A DNA stretch of 64,000 nucleotides, taken from NCBI RefSeq assembly GCF_024124665.1, contig NZ_JAMXSB010000004.1, positions 124,001 through 188,000 on the forward strand, in the 5' to 3' direction. Every line of letters begins with the position of its first letter. Within the stretch, counting starts at the first letter, position 1. This DNA is from Pleionea sp. CnH1-48 (lineage in GTDB: Bacteria; Pseudomonadota; Gammaproteobacteria; Enterobacterales; Kangiellaceae). Of this stretch, positions 8,820 to 17,810 are shown one piece after another. The notes under the pieces are model-generated. The model worked only from the letters and a program-made list of their open reading frames with translations, had not been told where the DNA came from and did no database searches. The translations under genes were made by a program, and so were the position numbers.

Positions 8820-10685
8820 ATGAACAAAGCAGCGGTTGTGTCTTTTGCTTTGCTGCCATTTTTAGCGCAGGCGGGTGAACAGGTATATGCAGATTCAGAA
8901 GCTTTCTTTAAAGCTTTTCATAAAAACCCTAAAAAAGTAATGGATCAAATGCCTCTTAAAGAAACTCGTAGTGGAGGCGATGTGTTTTCATCTTTCAATG
9001 AAGATGAAATCGGTAATAAAGATTACGTTGTTCTTAAAGATCAGTATCGCTCAAAAATTATGGGTGAGAAAAAAAATAATAAAAAAGGCAGTGCGACGAC
9101 CAATCAAAAAGCGATGGGATACTGGGATAACCCTAAGCGACTTATTGATCTAGGTAACAACGCGATCACTAACTTGTTTAAACTAGATAGCGATGCGCCT
9201 CGTGCACATCAGCTTGAAAGCAACATCTGGTCGGACACTTACTGGCCAATCTATAGTGGTACTGTTGGCTGGCGTCACGCAGATCCTGAGTGGAATCGTT
9301 TTTCTCGCGACTGGAAAACTCACCATGACTTCGCAACCATTGAAAAGCCTGCACAAAACTTTTTAGCAGAAGAAAAACACTTATTATCACCGTCAGAAAA
9401 GTATGACTTGTTAGTAGGTGATAGCGAGTTTTCAATGACTCGTGCTTCATGGGCGACGGGTAAAGGTTACTATGACCGTGATGGTAAAGTTGAAACCTGG
9501 ATGGGTCTTTGCCATGGTTGGGCTCCTGCTGCTTACATGTTACCTCGACCAGAGCAAACGATTGTTGTTAAAGATGCAGAAGGCAACGATCTAACGTTTT
9601 ATCCTTCAGACGTAAAAGCATTAGGTACGTTGCTTTGGTCAAACGGCGACTTCCAGAACAAATTCATGGGCAGTCGTTGTAACATTAAAGATCCTAAGAA
9701 AGACGAAAATGGTCGTGTACTTGAGCCTCAGTGTTTCGATAACAACCCTGCGAGCTTCCACATTGCAGTGATTAATCAATTAGGCCTTAGCAACCGTAGT
9801 GTCATCATGGATGCAACCTATGATTATGAAGTATGGAACCAGCCTATCTACTCGTACAAAATCAAGTACGTAAACTTGAAAACTTCGCAGTCAACCACTG
9901 ACGTTAATGCGGCCGTTATCAACATCGAAGACTACACAGAAGATAAATTCAAAAGCTATCGCTCGACCAACGCAACTAAAATTGTTGGTGTACGTATGGA
10001 GTTAGAATATATCTCTGAAAACCAGCCAAACCATGACACCACTAATTCATCAGCTACTGACGAAATCGTTAAAGTTCATTACTACTACGATTTAGAGTTG
10101 AATGATGCGGGCGAAATCTTAGGTGGAGAATGGTACTCTAACCGTCACCCTGACTTCTTATGGACGCCAGTACCTAACGCTGTTGCTCAGTCAACGTACC
10201 AGGTAACGGGTGAATGGAACGAAGGTCAAAGCATTCCAGAGAGCTGGAAGCGCAAAGCGAAACTGTCTTCTGATCGTCACGAGCCACTGACAGCTATCGT
10301 TTCTGAGTTGTTCAAGCGTGCTTCTAAACAAGCACCAACAACTACTTTTCAACAGATTTCTCTAGGTGGTGACCAATGTCTTGACTTCTACCTGGCGAAA
10401 AAACGTGGCGACGACTATATCGAAACCTGGACGTGTAGCTCTGAAACTTATTTGCAAGAGCAACTATGGCTTATTGACAGCCAGTCTCGCCTGCGTCCTA
10501 AGCATGACACCAACTTATGTTTAAGCGTTTCTTCTTTGACGGCTGGTGAATTCGTTACTTTAGAAAGCTGTAACCAATCTGACAAACAACAGTGGACTGT
10601 TGGTGAAGGTTCTGTGAAAAGCAAAACTCGCACAGATCTGGAGTTGAAACCTGCTAACGGTGGAACTTACTTGTCATTACAATAA
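8820..10685 (+). CDS. Secreted transglutaminase-elicitor-like protein with ricin-type lectin tail
   Basis: 621 residues with a Sec signal peptide (cleavage near AQAGEQ). The central part matches the transglutaminase elicitor family known from Phytophthora GP42 and from some Vibrio. WMGLCHGWAPAA around Cys231 is the expected catalytic Cys region, and YEVWNQPIYSYKI at about 336-348 aligns with the elicitor peptide Pep-13, which also begins with VWNQP. An Asp/His-containing region follows. Residues 510-621 form a ricin B-type beta-trefoil, with QLWLI and QQWTV as QxW repeats and paired Cys, suggesting glycan binding. Family enzymes crosslink Gln and Lys side chains of proteins; activity here is inferred. 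It is transcribed alone from a good promoter and ends at a strong terminator, so it is a single-gene secretion unit. Confidence 0.85.
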   Translation: MNKAAVVSFALLPFLAQAGEQVYADSEAFFKAFHKNPKKVMDQMPLKETRSGGDVFSSFNEDEIGNKDYVVLKDQYRSKIMGEKKNNKKGSATTNQKAMGYWDNPKRLIDLGNNAITNLFKLDSDAPRAHQLESNIWSDTYWPIYSGTVGWRHADPEWNRFSRDWKTHHDFATIEKPAQNFLAEEKHLLSPSEKYDLLVGDSEFSMTRASWATGKGYYDRDGKVETWMGLCHGWAPAAYMLPRPEQTIVVKDAEGNDLTFYPSDVKALGTLLWSNGDFQNKFMGSRCNIKDPKKDENGRVLEPQCFDNNPASFHIAVINQLGLSNRSVIMDATYDYEVWNQPIYSYKIKYVNLKTSQSTTDVNAAVINIEDYTEDKFKSYRSTNATKIVGVRMELEYISENQPNHDTTNSSATDEIVKVHYYYDLELNDAGEILGGEWYSNRHPDFLWTPVPNAVAQSTYQVTGEWNEGQSIPESWKRKAKLSSDRHEPLTAIVSELFKRASKQAPTTTFQQISLGGDQCLDFYLAKKRGDDYIETWTCSSETYLQEQLWLIDSQSRLRPKHDTNLCLSVSSLTAGEFVTLESCNQSDKQQWTVGEGSVKSKTRTDLELKPANGGTYLSLQ

Positions 10686-10712
10686 TTCTCTTATTATTGT
10701 AAGCTAGAGTTT

Positions 10713-10745
10713 AGCGCCCTATGAGAATCATAGGGCGCTTTTGTA
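10713..10745 (+). terminator. Strong intrinsic terminator
   Basis: A 12-bp perfect stem (AGCGCCCTATGA with TCATAGGGCGCT) and a 3-base loop, followed by TTTGTATTT. It ends the elicitor-like gene. Confidence 0.92.
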
Positions 10746-10917
10746 TTTAATAGGTAGAGACTTAATGGCTCCTGGTTCTATCGCAATGAAATTGTATGGA
10801 AACTCAGTGTTAAGATAGAGAACGAAATAAAGAGCAAAATCGGCTCTTCCTTGGCACATACAAGAACAAAAAATCTCTTCTGTATAAAGACATACTTGAA
10901 AATTAACATCCATGATG

Positions 10918-10998
10918 AGCAAATGCCGAGCGCAGCGGAGTAGGGCTTTTGTGTCCTTTGCGGCTCTTGGCAAAGGATGTCGCCTAAGGCGAAAATAG
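10918..10998. repeat. Probable dispersed intergenic repeat
   Basis: A GC-rich block (GCCGAGCGCAGCGGAG, then a short palindrome TCGCCT-A-AGGCGA near 10979-10991) in an otherwise AT-rich intergenic region. In one minus-strand frame it would read RRHPLPRAAKDTKALLRCA, a pattern I associate with spurious proteins from intergenic repeats in marine gammaproteobacteria. The rest of 10746-11240 is AT- and A-rich with no gene. I have not compared other copies. Confidence 0.45.
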
Positions 10999-11240
10999 AA
11001 GGTTAAAAAAAGTGCAGGACTAAAAGAAAATCTTTCCGTTGCTAATAACAAAAAAGCCACTTGAACCAAAATCTCAACAGCAATAAAAATAATCTAAAAC
11101 AAAAAACCAAGTCACCAAAACCCCAAAAGCAAACATAAAACCATCCATATTGTCATTTTTAGCTTCTTGTATTAAAACGAAACTTTACCTACTTTTCTGT
11201 TTCTCAAACTTAAACGCCAAAACACATGACGAGGAACACA

Positions 11241-11966
11241 ATGAAAAAAATACTACTGCCAGTTCTCTGCGGACTTACTCTTGCTCAAACAGCACACGCA
11301 GAACAATGGGCTTATAGTGGAAAGTCCGGCCCCGAAAACTGGGCTCAACTCAGCGAAAAATTCACAGCCTGCTCCGGCCAAAATCAATCACCCATCAACT
11401 TAACTGGATTTATCGATGCCAATCTAAGCCCGCTAACGCTAAAATATAACCAGGGCGGCAACAGCATAAAAAACAATGGTCATACATTGCAGGTTGATTA
11501 TTCTCCTGGCAGTTTTTTAACCATCGACAAAGTACCCTACGAACTCAAACAATTTCATTTTCATGCTCCCAGTGAGCATACGCTTAATGGTCAGTCTTTT
11601 CCTCTAGAGGCGCATCTGGTTCATGCCGATCAAGCGGGCCATTTAACGGTTGTTTCTGTTTTATTCGAGCAAGGACAAGAAAACTCAGCATTGGAAAAAC
11701 TACGGGGAGTATTACCTGCAAAAGCTGGTAGTTCGCACAAGTTGAATACAAGCTTCGATGTTAAATCATTGCTGCCTCAAAAAGCCGAATACTTTCGTTA
11801 CAATGGTTCTCTGACAACACCACCCTGTTCTGAAGGTGTTCGTTGGTTGGTGCTAAAATCGCCAGTGACTCTCTCAAAACCGCAACAAGTCGCTTTTGAA
11901 CAGGCACTGCACCATCATAATAACCGTCCTCTGCAATCATTGAATGCTCGAGTGATTCTTCAGTAA
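11241..11966 (+). CDS. cah: Periplasmic alpha-type carbonic anhydrase
   Basis: 241 residues from the ATG at 11241, chosen because GAGGA sits 5-6 bases before it; an ATG at 11226 would add five residues. A Sec signal peptide ends near AHAEQW. The alpha carbonic anhydrase core is clear: WAYSG...GP.NW, SPINL, FHFHAPSEHTLNG and EAHLVHAD supplying the three zinc-binding His, then YNGSLTTPPCSEGVRW. It interconverts CO2 and bicarbonate in the periplasm and needs zinc. Transcribed alone and closed by a hairpin. Confidence 0.95.
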   Translation: MKKILLPVLCGLTLAQTAHAEQWAYSGKSGPENWAQLSEKFTACSGQNQSPINLTGFIDANLSPLTLKYNQGGNSIKNNGHTLQVDYSPGSFLTIDKVPYELKQFHFHAPSEHTLNGQSFPLEAHLVHADQAGHLTVVSVLFEQGQENSALEKLRGVLPAKAGSSHKLNTSFDVKSLLPQKAEYFRYNGSLTTPPCSEGVRWLVLKSPVTLSKPQQVAFEQALHHHNNRPLQSLNARVILQ

Positions 11967-11979
11967 CTTATGTGATGAT

Positions 11980-12000
11980 GGGGCTCATTCTGAGCCCCTT
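11980..12000 (+). terminator. Hairpin after the carbonic anhydrase gene
   Basis: GGGGCTCA and TGAGCCCC form a perfect 8-bp stem with a TTC loop. The following T-run is short (TT), so termination may be partial. Confidence 0.7.
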
Positions 12001-12119
12001 GGCAATTCGGTTATCAGAGTTAAGGTGTCACTTATCACAATTCCTTCTCGGCTGTGTTTCTTATTGTGCCAACAGCGCTTATACTCGATTAATTATTCGA
12101 CGAGCCGACTAAGATAAAG

Positions 12120-12977
12120 ATGGCGTTGTATCCGAACTTAAAAAAGCGACCTTATTTCTGGTCGTTATTCTTTATTAGTGCTTTTCTGGGACTGTGGGCA
12201 TTCTGGTGGGAGCCTGCCAGTTTGACGCAGCAGAGCTACACCATAGAAATAAAAAACTGGCCAAAAAGTTGTGATGGAATCAAAGTAGCGGTTATTGCCG
12301 ATCTTCATATAGGTTCTGCTTATAATTCTTTAACTCGCCTTGATGAGGTTATCGAGCATACTCATACCTCGCAACCTGATCTTATTTTACTGGCGGGTGA
12401 TTTTATGAATCACAGTGTCGTCAGCTCAGAACAGGTTGCACCCGATTTAATCGCACAGCGCTTAAGTGCGTTAAAAGCACCTATGGGAGTTTATGCTGTA
12501 ATGGGCAATCATGACTGGTGGTACGGCGCAGAGCAGGTAAAACAGGGTTTTTTGAAGCACAATATGCATCTTCTAGAAGATGATGCGGTTTTATTAGAAC
12601 AGAATGAGTGCCAATTCTGGTTAAGTGGTATTAGCGACTTTTGGGAGGGGCCCCACGATATTGCACTAGCTTTGGCAAAAGTTCCAGAAGATGCCGTTAA
12701 TATTGTGGTTACCCATAACCCGGATATTTTTGATCACCTTCCTGCCAGTGTTGAATTAACCATCGCTGGCCACACTCACGGTGGCCAGGTTCATCTGCCT
12801 TTTATTGGGCGACCTGCCATACCATCGCAATTCGGTGAGCGTTTTGCAGCAGGGCATATTGAAGAACAGGGAAAGCACTTGTTTGTTAATACGGGAGTAG
12901 GAACGAGTATTTTGCCAGTGAGGTTCAGAGTGCCTCCAGAAATATCTTTAGTGAGTATAAAACGAACGGCTCACTAA
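12120..12977 (+). CDS. Membrane-anchored metallophosphoesterase (YaeI/YkuE type)
   Basis: 285 residues. One N-terminal transmembrane helix (about residues 12-30) is followed by a calcineurin-like phosphoesterase domain with all metal motifs: VIADLHIG, LLAGDFMNH, VMGNHDWW, VVTHNPD and IAGHTHGGQVH. Relatives are membrane phosphodiesterases acting on lipid-linked or small phosphodiester substrates; the substrate here is unknown. Stands alone; convergent with the GAF-like gene that follows. Confidence 0.9.
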   Translation: MALYPNLKKRPYFWSLFFISAFLGLWAFWWEPASLTQQSYTIEIKNWPKSCDGIKVAVIADLHIGSAYNSLTRLDEVIEHTHTSQPDLILLAGDFMNHSVVSSEQVAPDLIAQRLSALKAPMGVYAVMGNHDWWYGAEQVKQGFLKHNMHLLEDDAVLLEQNECQFWLSGISDFWEGPHDIALALAKVPEDAVNIVVTHNPDIFDHLPASVELTIAGHTHGGQVHLPFIGRPAIPSQFGERFAAGHIEEQGKHLFVNTGVGTSILPVRFRVPPEISLVSIKRTAH

Positions 12978-12983
12978 AAAACT

Positions 12984-13523
12984 TTATGCGATGTTACTTG
13001 ATTGCATGCGGATTTCGACTTCCAGAAATGCGACTAACTGTTGCATGATTTGTTCAACGTGGACAAAGTTACTGCAAGGCTTTTTGTTAAGCATAAACAA
13101 ATGACCCAATACATTGCCCTGAAAATCACGATACACTTGTCCTGCATACTCTTTCACACCCATTTGGATTAAGGCTTCATCCTCGGGGAAGTCTTCTTGC
13201 ACATTCACATAATGGCACAGTTGTTGTGATTGAGTCACAATCTCGCAAGGAGTGTGTTCTAAGTCGTAGTGAAAGCAATCACAAAAGTGATCGTCTTCCC
13301 ACATTGCCAACACTGTAATTTGTTGAGCATTTCTTGGCAAGCGAGTGACACCGGCCCAATAGGCACCTGTCGTAATACTTAAGGCTGCACTTATGGCTTC
13401 AAAAATATCGGCACCATCAGTTGTTGCTCGTGTAACAAAACTGAGTGAGTCGTCGGTTGATGCTCTATCGATAGGTTGAAAAAAAGGAACATCAATTCCG
13501 TTTGTAAAATTTACCAAGATCAT
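12984..13523 (-). CDS. GAF-like sensory domain protein
   Basis: 179 residues from the ATG at 13523; a TTG at 13541 is a less likely start. The pattern of a GAF-type domain is visible: an N-terminal helix, GAYWAGVTRL, IVTQSQQLCHYVN, a conserved-looking MGVKEYAGQVYRD and GHLFMLNKKP, then a C-terminal helix QQLVAFLEVEIR. There is no output domain, so it is a stand-alone sensor or a redox protein. It has several Cys (DDHFCDCFHYD). The ligand is unknown. Confidence 0.7.
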   Translation of the reverse strand: MILVNFTNGIDVPFFQPIDRASTDDSLSFVTRATTDGADIFEAISAALSITTGAYWAGVTRLPRNAQQITVLAMWEDDHFCDCFHYDLEHTPCEIVTQSQQLCHYVNVQEDFPEDEALIQMGVKEYAGQVYRDFQGNVLGHLFMLNKKPCSNFVHVEQIMQQLVAFLEVEIRMQSSNIA

Positions 13524-13797
13524 AGTTATCAACTGTAACAAAGAGTGCTTACTCTATTTAAGTCTAACATGCTTATAAATAATGTAAGGATATTTACAAA
13601 GGTTTTGTATTTATTATCTCGAATGTGAGATGGTGCGTGGGTGCGTTAACTATTTCAATGTTTTTATCGAAATAATAAGGCTTTTTATGGTTTAAGTTGG
13701 CAAGCAAACTGCATTCAAAAACAGAGTTTTTCATTATTCAATAGAACAAAAAGATCGTTTATAGATCACAAAAATCATTAAAAAATTTTTGCAGCTA
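13524..13797. other. Upstream region between divergent genes
   Basis: AT-rich intergenic DNA with no gene; together with the next 105 bases it separates the leftward GAF-like gene from the rightward 150-aa gene. Confidence 0.5.
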
Positions 13798-13825
13798 TTG
13801 ACATCTTCTGTAAGCAGAATAAAGT
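13798..13825 (+). promoter_or_regulatory. Candidate sigma-70 promoter
   Basis: A perfect TTGACA (13798-13803) and TAAAGT (13820-13825) are spaced by 16 bases, about 78 bases before the ATG at 13903. The -10 box is only a partial match. Confidence 0.5.
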
Positions 13826-13902
13826 GCCAAAGACAGGGCAATGGGAACGCCGTGTAATAACTAAAAAATGATTTTTTATTTTGGATATTTAAGAGGAAGT
13901 TT

Positions 13903-14355
13903 ATGACGCAATCTTTAGCGCAACTATGTCAGGCATTAGAACAAAAAGTAAAACAACAATGGAAACCAGAACAACTGGCCAACTGGATGTGCGAAGAGTA
14001 TGCCAATACTCGTATTGAATTTGCTGAATCATTTGATGAAGATGGCGATATGCTGATTGCTCAATGTTACGTGGATTCTTTTAGCGAAGAGAAGTCATTA
14101 TATTGGACATTAGTTAGACAAGTGATCATATATGATCCAGATAAACCGGATGAGCAGTCAGATATTTATCAACTAGAGCTGAGGCTGCAGTATCCTTGCA
14201 CCGAAGATAACCAACATTTTAGTGAAGACAGCGATTGGTATGAAGAGCCGTCTCAGTTAGAGGCTTTTCGAAAATACCTATTAAATAGTACTGCGACCCA
14301 GTGGTGTTTCTCTCATCCGCCTAAAGTAACCGAAGTTAATCTAAATCGCATGTAG
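13903..14355 (+). CDS. Conserved-looking hypothetical protein, 150 aa
   Basis: A soluble acidic protein without signal peptide. It is rich in Glu, Asp, Gln and Trp, with WKPEQLANWMCEEY near the N-terminus and SHPPKVTEVNLN at the end. I do not recognise the family. The ribosome site AAGAGGAAG is good. Only 11 bases separate it from the DCC-family gene, so the two are almost certainly cotranscribed. Confidence 0.75.
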   Translation: MTQSLAQLCQALEQKVKQQWKPEQLANWMCEEYANTRIEFAESFDEDGDMLIAQCYVDSFSEEKSLYWTLVRQVIIYDPDKPDEQSDIYQLELRLQYPCTEDNQHFSEDSDWYEEPSQLEAFRKYLLNSTATQWCFSHPPKVTEVNLNRM

Positions 14356-14366
14356 TAGGAGAGCTA

Positions 14367-14771
14367 ATGGCAGAACAGCCTAAAGTGATTTTGTTTGATG
14401 GTGTGTGCGTTCTCTGCTCTCGTTGGACCCAGTTTATTTTGCGTTATGATAAGCGCGCAATTTTTCAACTCTGTGCGGTGCAGTCGAATCATGGTCAGCA
14501 ACTGTTGGCCAAATTTGATTTGCCGCAAGAGGATGTGCGTTCGATGGTGTATATTGATGGAGAAAAATACTACCTAAAAAGTGATGCGTTTTTAAACGTC
14601 GTTTGCCAACTGGCTGCTCCTTGGCGATGGCTTAATGTTTTTAGCAAGTTACCTAAATCCTGGCGCAATAGTGCTTATGATTTTGTCGCTGCACGCCGTT
14701 ACGATTGGTTTGGTCGATATGATCAATGTCTCATCCCGGATGAGAAAGAGCGGCATCGCTTTTTGTCTTAA
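14367..14771 (+). CDS. DCC family thiol-disulfide oxidoreductase-like protein
   Basis: 134 residues matching DUF393/YuxK: the N-terminal FDGVCVLCSRWTQFIL carries the DxxCxxC motif for which the family is named, and AVQSNHGQQLL, then a YLKSDAFL segment and a C-terminal aromatic-rich part fit the thioredoxin-like fold. Physiological partner unknown. Cotranscribed with the preceding gene. Confidence 0.9.
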   Translation: MAEQPKVILFDGVCVLCSRWTQFILRYDKRAIFQLCAVQSNHGQQLLAKFDLPQEDVRSMVYIDGEKYYLKSDAFLNVVCQLAAPWRWLNVFSKLPKSWRNSAYDFVAARRYDWFGRYDQCLIPDEKERHRFLS

Positions 14772-14851
14772 AGTGGTTCTATAGCCCACAGGGAAGGGTG
14801 TGGGCGGATGGGCTAGACTTATTATAAGGAAATCGCACAGGAGCAGAGGTT

Positions 14852-15337
14852 ATGACATACACTCCACCGTCACCGGAAGAATTGATGCAACAGGCCATCG
14901 ATATGACTTATAAGGGCATGGACAAGGGCCAAAGCCCTTTTGGGTGTGCTATCTGGTATCAAGGCGAGATCATTGCCTGTGCCCATAATACGGTGATGCA
15001 AACGATTGACGCCACAGCTCATGCTGAAGTGAATGCGATACGGCAAGCTTGCCAACATATTGGGCAAGTTCATTTGACGGGTGCGATGGTTGCGACAACC
15101 TGCGAGCCTTGTCCGATGTGCATGGCTGCCTTGCATTGGGCTCAGGTAGACACTGTCTATTTTGGTGCAACCATAGCGGATGCAGATGAAGCTGGTTTTA
15201 ATGAGTTACATTTGAGTGCCGATACTTTGATCAAAGTTGGCAAAAGCTCGGTGCGCTTGATAGGGGGTGTAAAAACAATGGATTGTCGTCAGCTGTTCCA
15301 AGATTGGTTGGGGCGAGATGATAGAAAGGTCTACTAG
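14852..15337 (+). CDS. Nucleoside/guanine deaminase-like zinc enzyme
   Basis: 161 residues of the cytidine/deoxycytidylate deaminase superfamily. The zinc site is intact: TAHAEVNAIR with the catalytic Glu and CEPCPMCMAA with the two Cys. The sequence around ADADEAGFNE resembles guanine deaminase of the GuaD type more than tRNA adenosine deaminase, so purine-base salvage is the best guess. It lies 80 bases after the DCC gene on the same strand. Confidence 0.88.
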   Translation: MTYTPPSPEELMQQAIDMTYKGMDKGQSPFGCAIWYQGEIIACAHNTVMQTIDATAHAEVNAIRQACQHIGQVHLTGAMVATTCEPCPMCMAALHWAQVDTVYFGATIADADEAGFNELHLSADTLIKVGKSSVRLIGGVKTMDCRQLFQDWLGRDDRKVY

Positions 15338-15395
15338 GGCCAATCCAATTTTCGCACTGCTGCGTTAAAATTTCATTGATATGCCCACCAAAGCA

Positions 15396-15432
15396 TTATG
15401 AAAAAGCCACCTTATCCTAAGAAAAGGTGGCC
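15396..15432 (-). terminator. Terminator of the PKD-cytochrome gene
   Basis: GCCACCTT and AAGGTGGC form an 8-bp stem with a 10-base loop. Read leftward the stem is followed by TTTTTC, a good intrinsic terminator; it can also slow transcription coming from the deaminase gene. Confidence 0.85.
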
Positions 15433-15442
15433 CTAAGTTTGA

Positions 15443-16978
15443 TTAAGGTACCGTACACTCGTTATTAAAGATACTTAAGATAAACGAGCTGGTATCGTAA
15501 GCACAGGTGCCAGTACAGGTTCCATTGCCTGGAGGCATATTGGCAGCCACATAAGCGACCAATCCAGCAATATCATTATTATCGGCCATGGTGCTATTGT
15601 TGATTAAAATATTGAGGTCTGCGCCAGCACGACTGCCCCCATCATTGTTAGTACCATGACATCCTGCACAGGTAGTTACCCATTGAGCTCGGCCTGGGTG
15701 CGTACTACAGCTGCCGCTGATCTGAATGGCATTGACTGTAATATCGACTTCATCGCTATTTCCCGCACCTCGATCATCAATCGCCGTTAAACGGAACTGA
15801 AGCACTTCGTCTTCGTTAGGGGCTTTGAAGGTTGGATTGGCGGTACCGTTGCCGTTAATCGTTACGTTGGTTCCCGATAGCTGAGTCCATTGATAATCAT
15901 TGATAAAGCCATCGGAGTCCGAAGATTGGCTACCATCGAGCGTGACCGTAGAATAGCCATCAACAGTTTGGTCAGGGCCTGCATTAGCGACAGGGGCCAT
16001 ATTATTTAACGGCTCAACGTTAATGGTCACGGTGTCAGAAGCAATGGCATTATTGTTGTCTCTCACCGTTAAGCGGAAAATCAAGTCTTCATTAGCGGTG
16101 ACATCGGGTGCTGTAAAGCGAGCCGTAGCGGCGTTAGCCGACTGAATGGTCACCGTTGTGCCCTGAGTTTGCTCCCACAGATAGCTGATGATGTTTCCAT
16201 CAGGGTCATTGGAGCCTGTACCTACCAAAAAGACTTCATCAGTACCCGATACCATCTGGTCCTGGCCGGCGTCTGCCACAGGCACCATGTTGGACTGAGG
16301 ATCGACAGTAATCACAACATCATCACTGCCCGTGAGGCCGTCTGGATCTCGTACTGTTAGGGTGAAGGTATAGTCTGTTGCTGCGTTGACCGTAGGAGCA
16401 ATAAAGTTAGCAACGGCCTGAGTTGCGTTATTTAGCGTGATGCTCGAATCCTGACTGGTCCACAAGTAGGTAATGGCGTCACCATCAGGATCGCTACTGC
16501 TACTGCCATCCAGGGTAACCTCACTGACGATGGAGGCGGTAAAGTCGAGCCCTGCGTTAGCAACAGGAGCACGATTAACCATCATGGGTTCAACAATCAC
16601 AGAAGCCGTCGCAGTGCCTGTTGCGCCTTCGTTATCAGTAACGGTGAGCAAAAAGGTGAGGGTAGTGGCTGCGTTAACGGATGGCGCAGTAAATTCGGTT
16701 CGCACTTCGTTGGGTGTTGTTAAGGTAACCGTAGGGCCTTCGGTTTGACTCCAGGCATAACTGGCAATGGAACCGTCGCTGTCACTGCTTTGGCTACCGT
16801 CCAAAATAGTGGTTGTACCCACTTCAATGCGAGCTGCGGCAGAGGTGACTGCTGTGGGGGCTTGATTGCGCTGAGTATTGAACTCGGCAACCATTTCGTC
16901 TGGGCCTTGAATGTCACAGGCAGTAAGGGCGGTAGTTAGCAATAAAGCGCTAAGTAATTTTTTAGTGGTCGATGGCAT
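15443..16978 (-). CDS. PKD-repeat lipoprotein with C-terminal c-type cytochrome motif
   Basis: 511 residues. A lipoprotein signal peptide ends with LTAC (Cys20), so it is anchored in the membrane, probably the outer one. Four immunoglobulin-like PKD/REJ repeats of about 95 residues follow, each with a DGS.S.D.DG.I..Y.W core (at about 58, 152, 246 and 341). The last 95 residues hold one haem c site, CAGCHG near residue 437, and further paired Cys (GTCTGTCAYD). It may carry electrons or sense redox state at the cell surface, with the repeats as a stalk; that role is inferred. Transcribed alone. Confidence 0.85.
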   Translation of the reverse strand: MPSTTKKLLSALLLTTALTACDIQGPDEMVAEFNTQRNQAPTAVTSAAARIEVGTTTILDGSQSSDSDGSIASYAWSQTEGPTVTLTTPNEVRTEFTAPSVNAATTLTFLLTVTDNEGATGTATASVIVEPMMVNRAPVANAGLDFTASIVSEVTLDGSSSSDPDGDAITYLWTSQDSSITLNNATQAVANFIAPTVNAATDYTFTLTVRDPDGLTGSDDVVITVDPQSNMVPVADAGQDQMVSGTDEVFLVGTGSNDPDGNIISYLWEQTQGTTVTIQSANAATARFTAPDVTANEDLIFRLTVRDNNNAIASDTVTINVEPLNNMAPVANAGPDQTVDGYSTVTLDGSQSSDSDGFINDYQWTQLSGTNVTINGNGTANPTFKAPNEDEVLQFRLTAIDDRGAGNSDEVDITVNAIQISGSCSTHPGRAQWVTTCAGCHGTNNDGGSRAGADLNILINNSTMADNNDIAGLVAYVAANMPPGNGTCTGTCAYDTSSFILSIFNNECTVP

Positions 16979-17417
16979 GAAACGGCTCTCAGAAAATAAC
17001 AGGCTTTAGCTGACCTGATTTTTGAAAAGACAACATCAATCTTCGATTATAAAACGAAGCGTTTGTTATCTCCTTCTATTTTTGTGGTTTTTGTGAAGTA
17101 GTTTTAGGGCATCTGTGTGATTCTGGCACAACAGAGACGTTTTTTCGAGCCCAAACTCCTGGATGTGGTTATAGCTTATTCTGTTATAAGAAAAATATTT
17201 TTTAAAATTGCGTTGCAACATGAGTAATGCCTGCTCCAAAGGGCTGATAACAGCGTAACGGTGGATATAAACATTCTTTTAGAACTAATGTGGGCTTTCT
17301 GTTTCTAAAACATTAAAGAGCTAAACAGCCCATATTCAACTCGGGTTCAACTTTGGTTCAGGTTTGGATTGCTAGATTAAGAATCAGCACTATCAGAGTT
17401 TAATAGGAGATTTATCC
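16979..17417. other. Divergent promoter region
   Basis: About 440 bases between the leftward PKD-cytochrome gene and the rightward EF-hand gene. No gene seen on either strand. A TAATAGGAGA ribosome site lies just before the ATG at 17418. Confidence 0.5.
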
Positions 17418-17645
17418 ATGAAAATTGAATTGACTCACAGCTCTGTAGAAACTGAGCAATTATTTAAACGTTATGACTTTGACAAAGACGGGCGAATATC
17501 ACGTTACGAATTGTTTAGCGGTCTCGAAATTATGGGAATGAGACCTTCAGCCCAAGAGTTTAATAATTTATTTGCGCTTATGGATCAGGATGGTGATGGT
17601 TTAATCACCCTTGAAGAATTTGAACAGTTTTTGACATCTTTTTAG
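17418..17645 (+). CDS. Small two-EF-hand calcium-binding protein
   Basis: 75 residues with two canonical EF-hand loops, DFDKDGRISRYE and DQDGDGLITLEE, each with acidic ligands at loop positions 1, 3, 5 and 12. No signal peptide, so probably a cytoplasmic calcium sensor or buffer of the calmodulin-like type. Good ribosome site. Two further EF-hand-related genes lie at 17811 and 22492. Confidence 0.93.
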   Translation: MKIELTHSSVETEQLFKRYDFDKDGRISRYELFSGLEIMGMRPSAQEFNNLFALMDQDGDGLITLEEFEQFLTSF

Positions 17646-17810
17646 TTCAGTCTGCCCAAAAGCCAAGGACGGCTAGGTTAGGGCTTCTCGCTTTGTATTG
17701 ATTGAATATGTGTGGATCACCTTCTTGCGCAATTGATGAGATTTTAATCACCAATAAACATTCAATGAAAGAGCCGTGGCGACCCATACTTATTTTAATT
17801 TTCATTAGCT

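Noticed and set aside
10728-11069. Leftward 113-codon open frame
   Set aside because: It starts in a terminator, includes the GC-rich repeat block, lacks a ribosome site and shows no protein-like domain.
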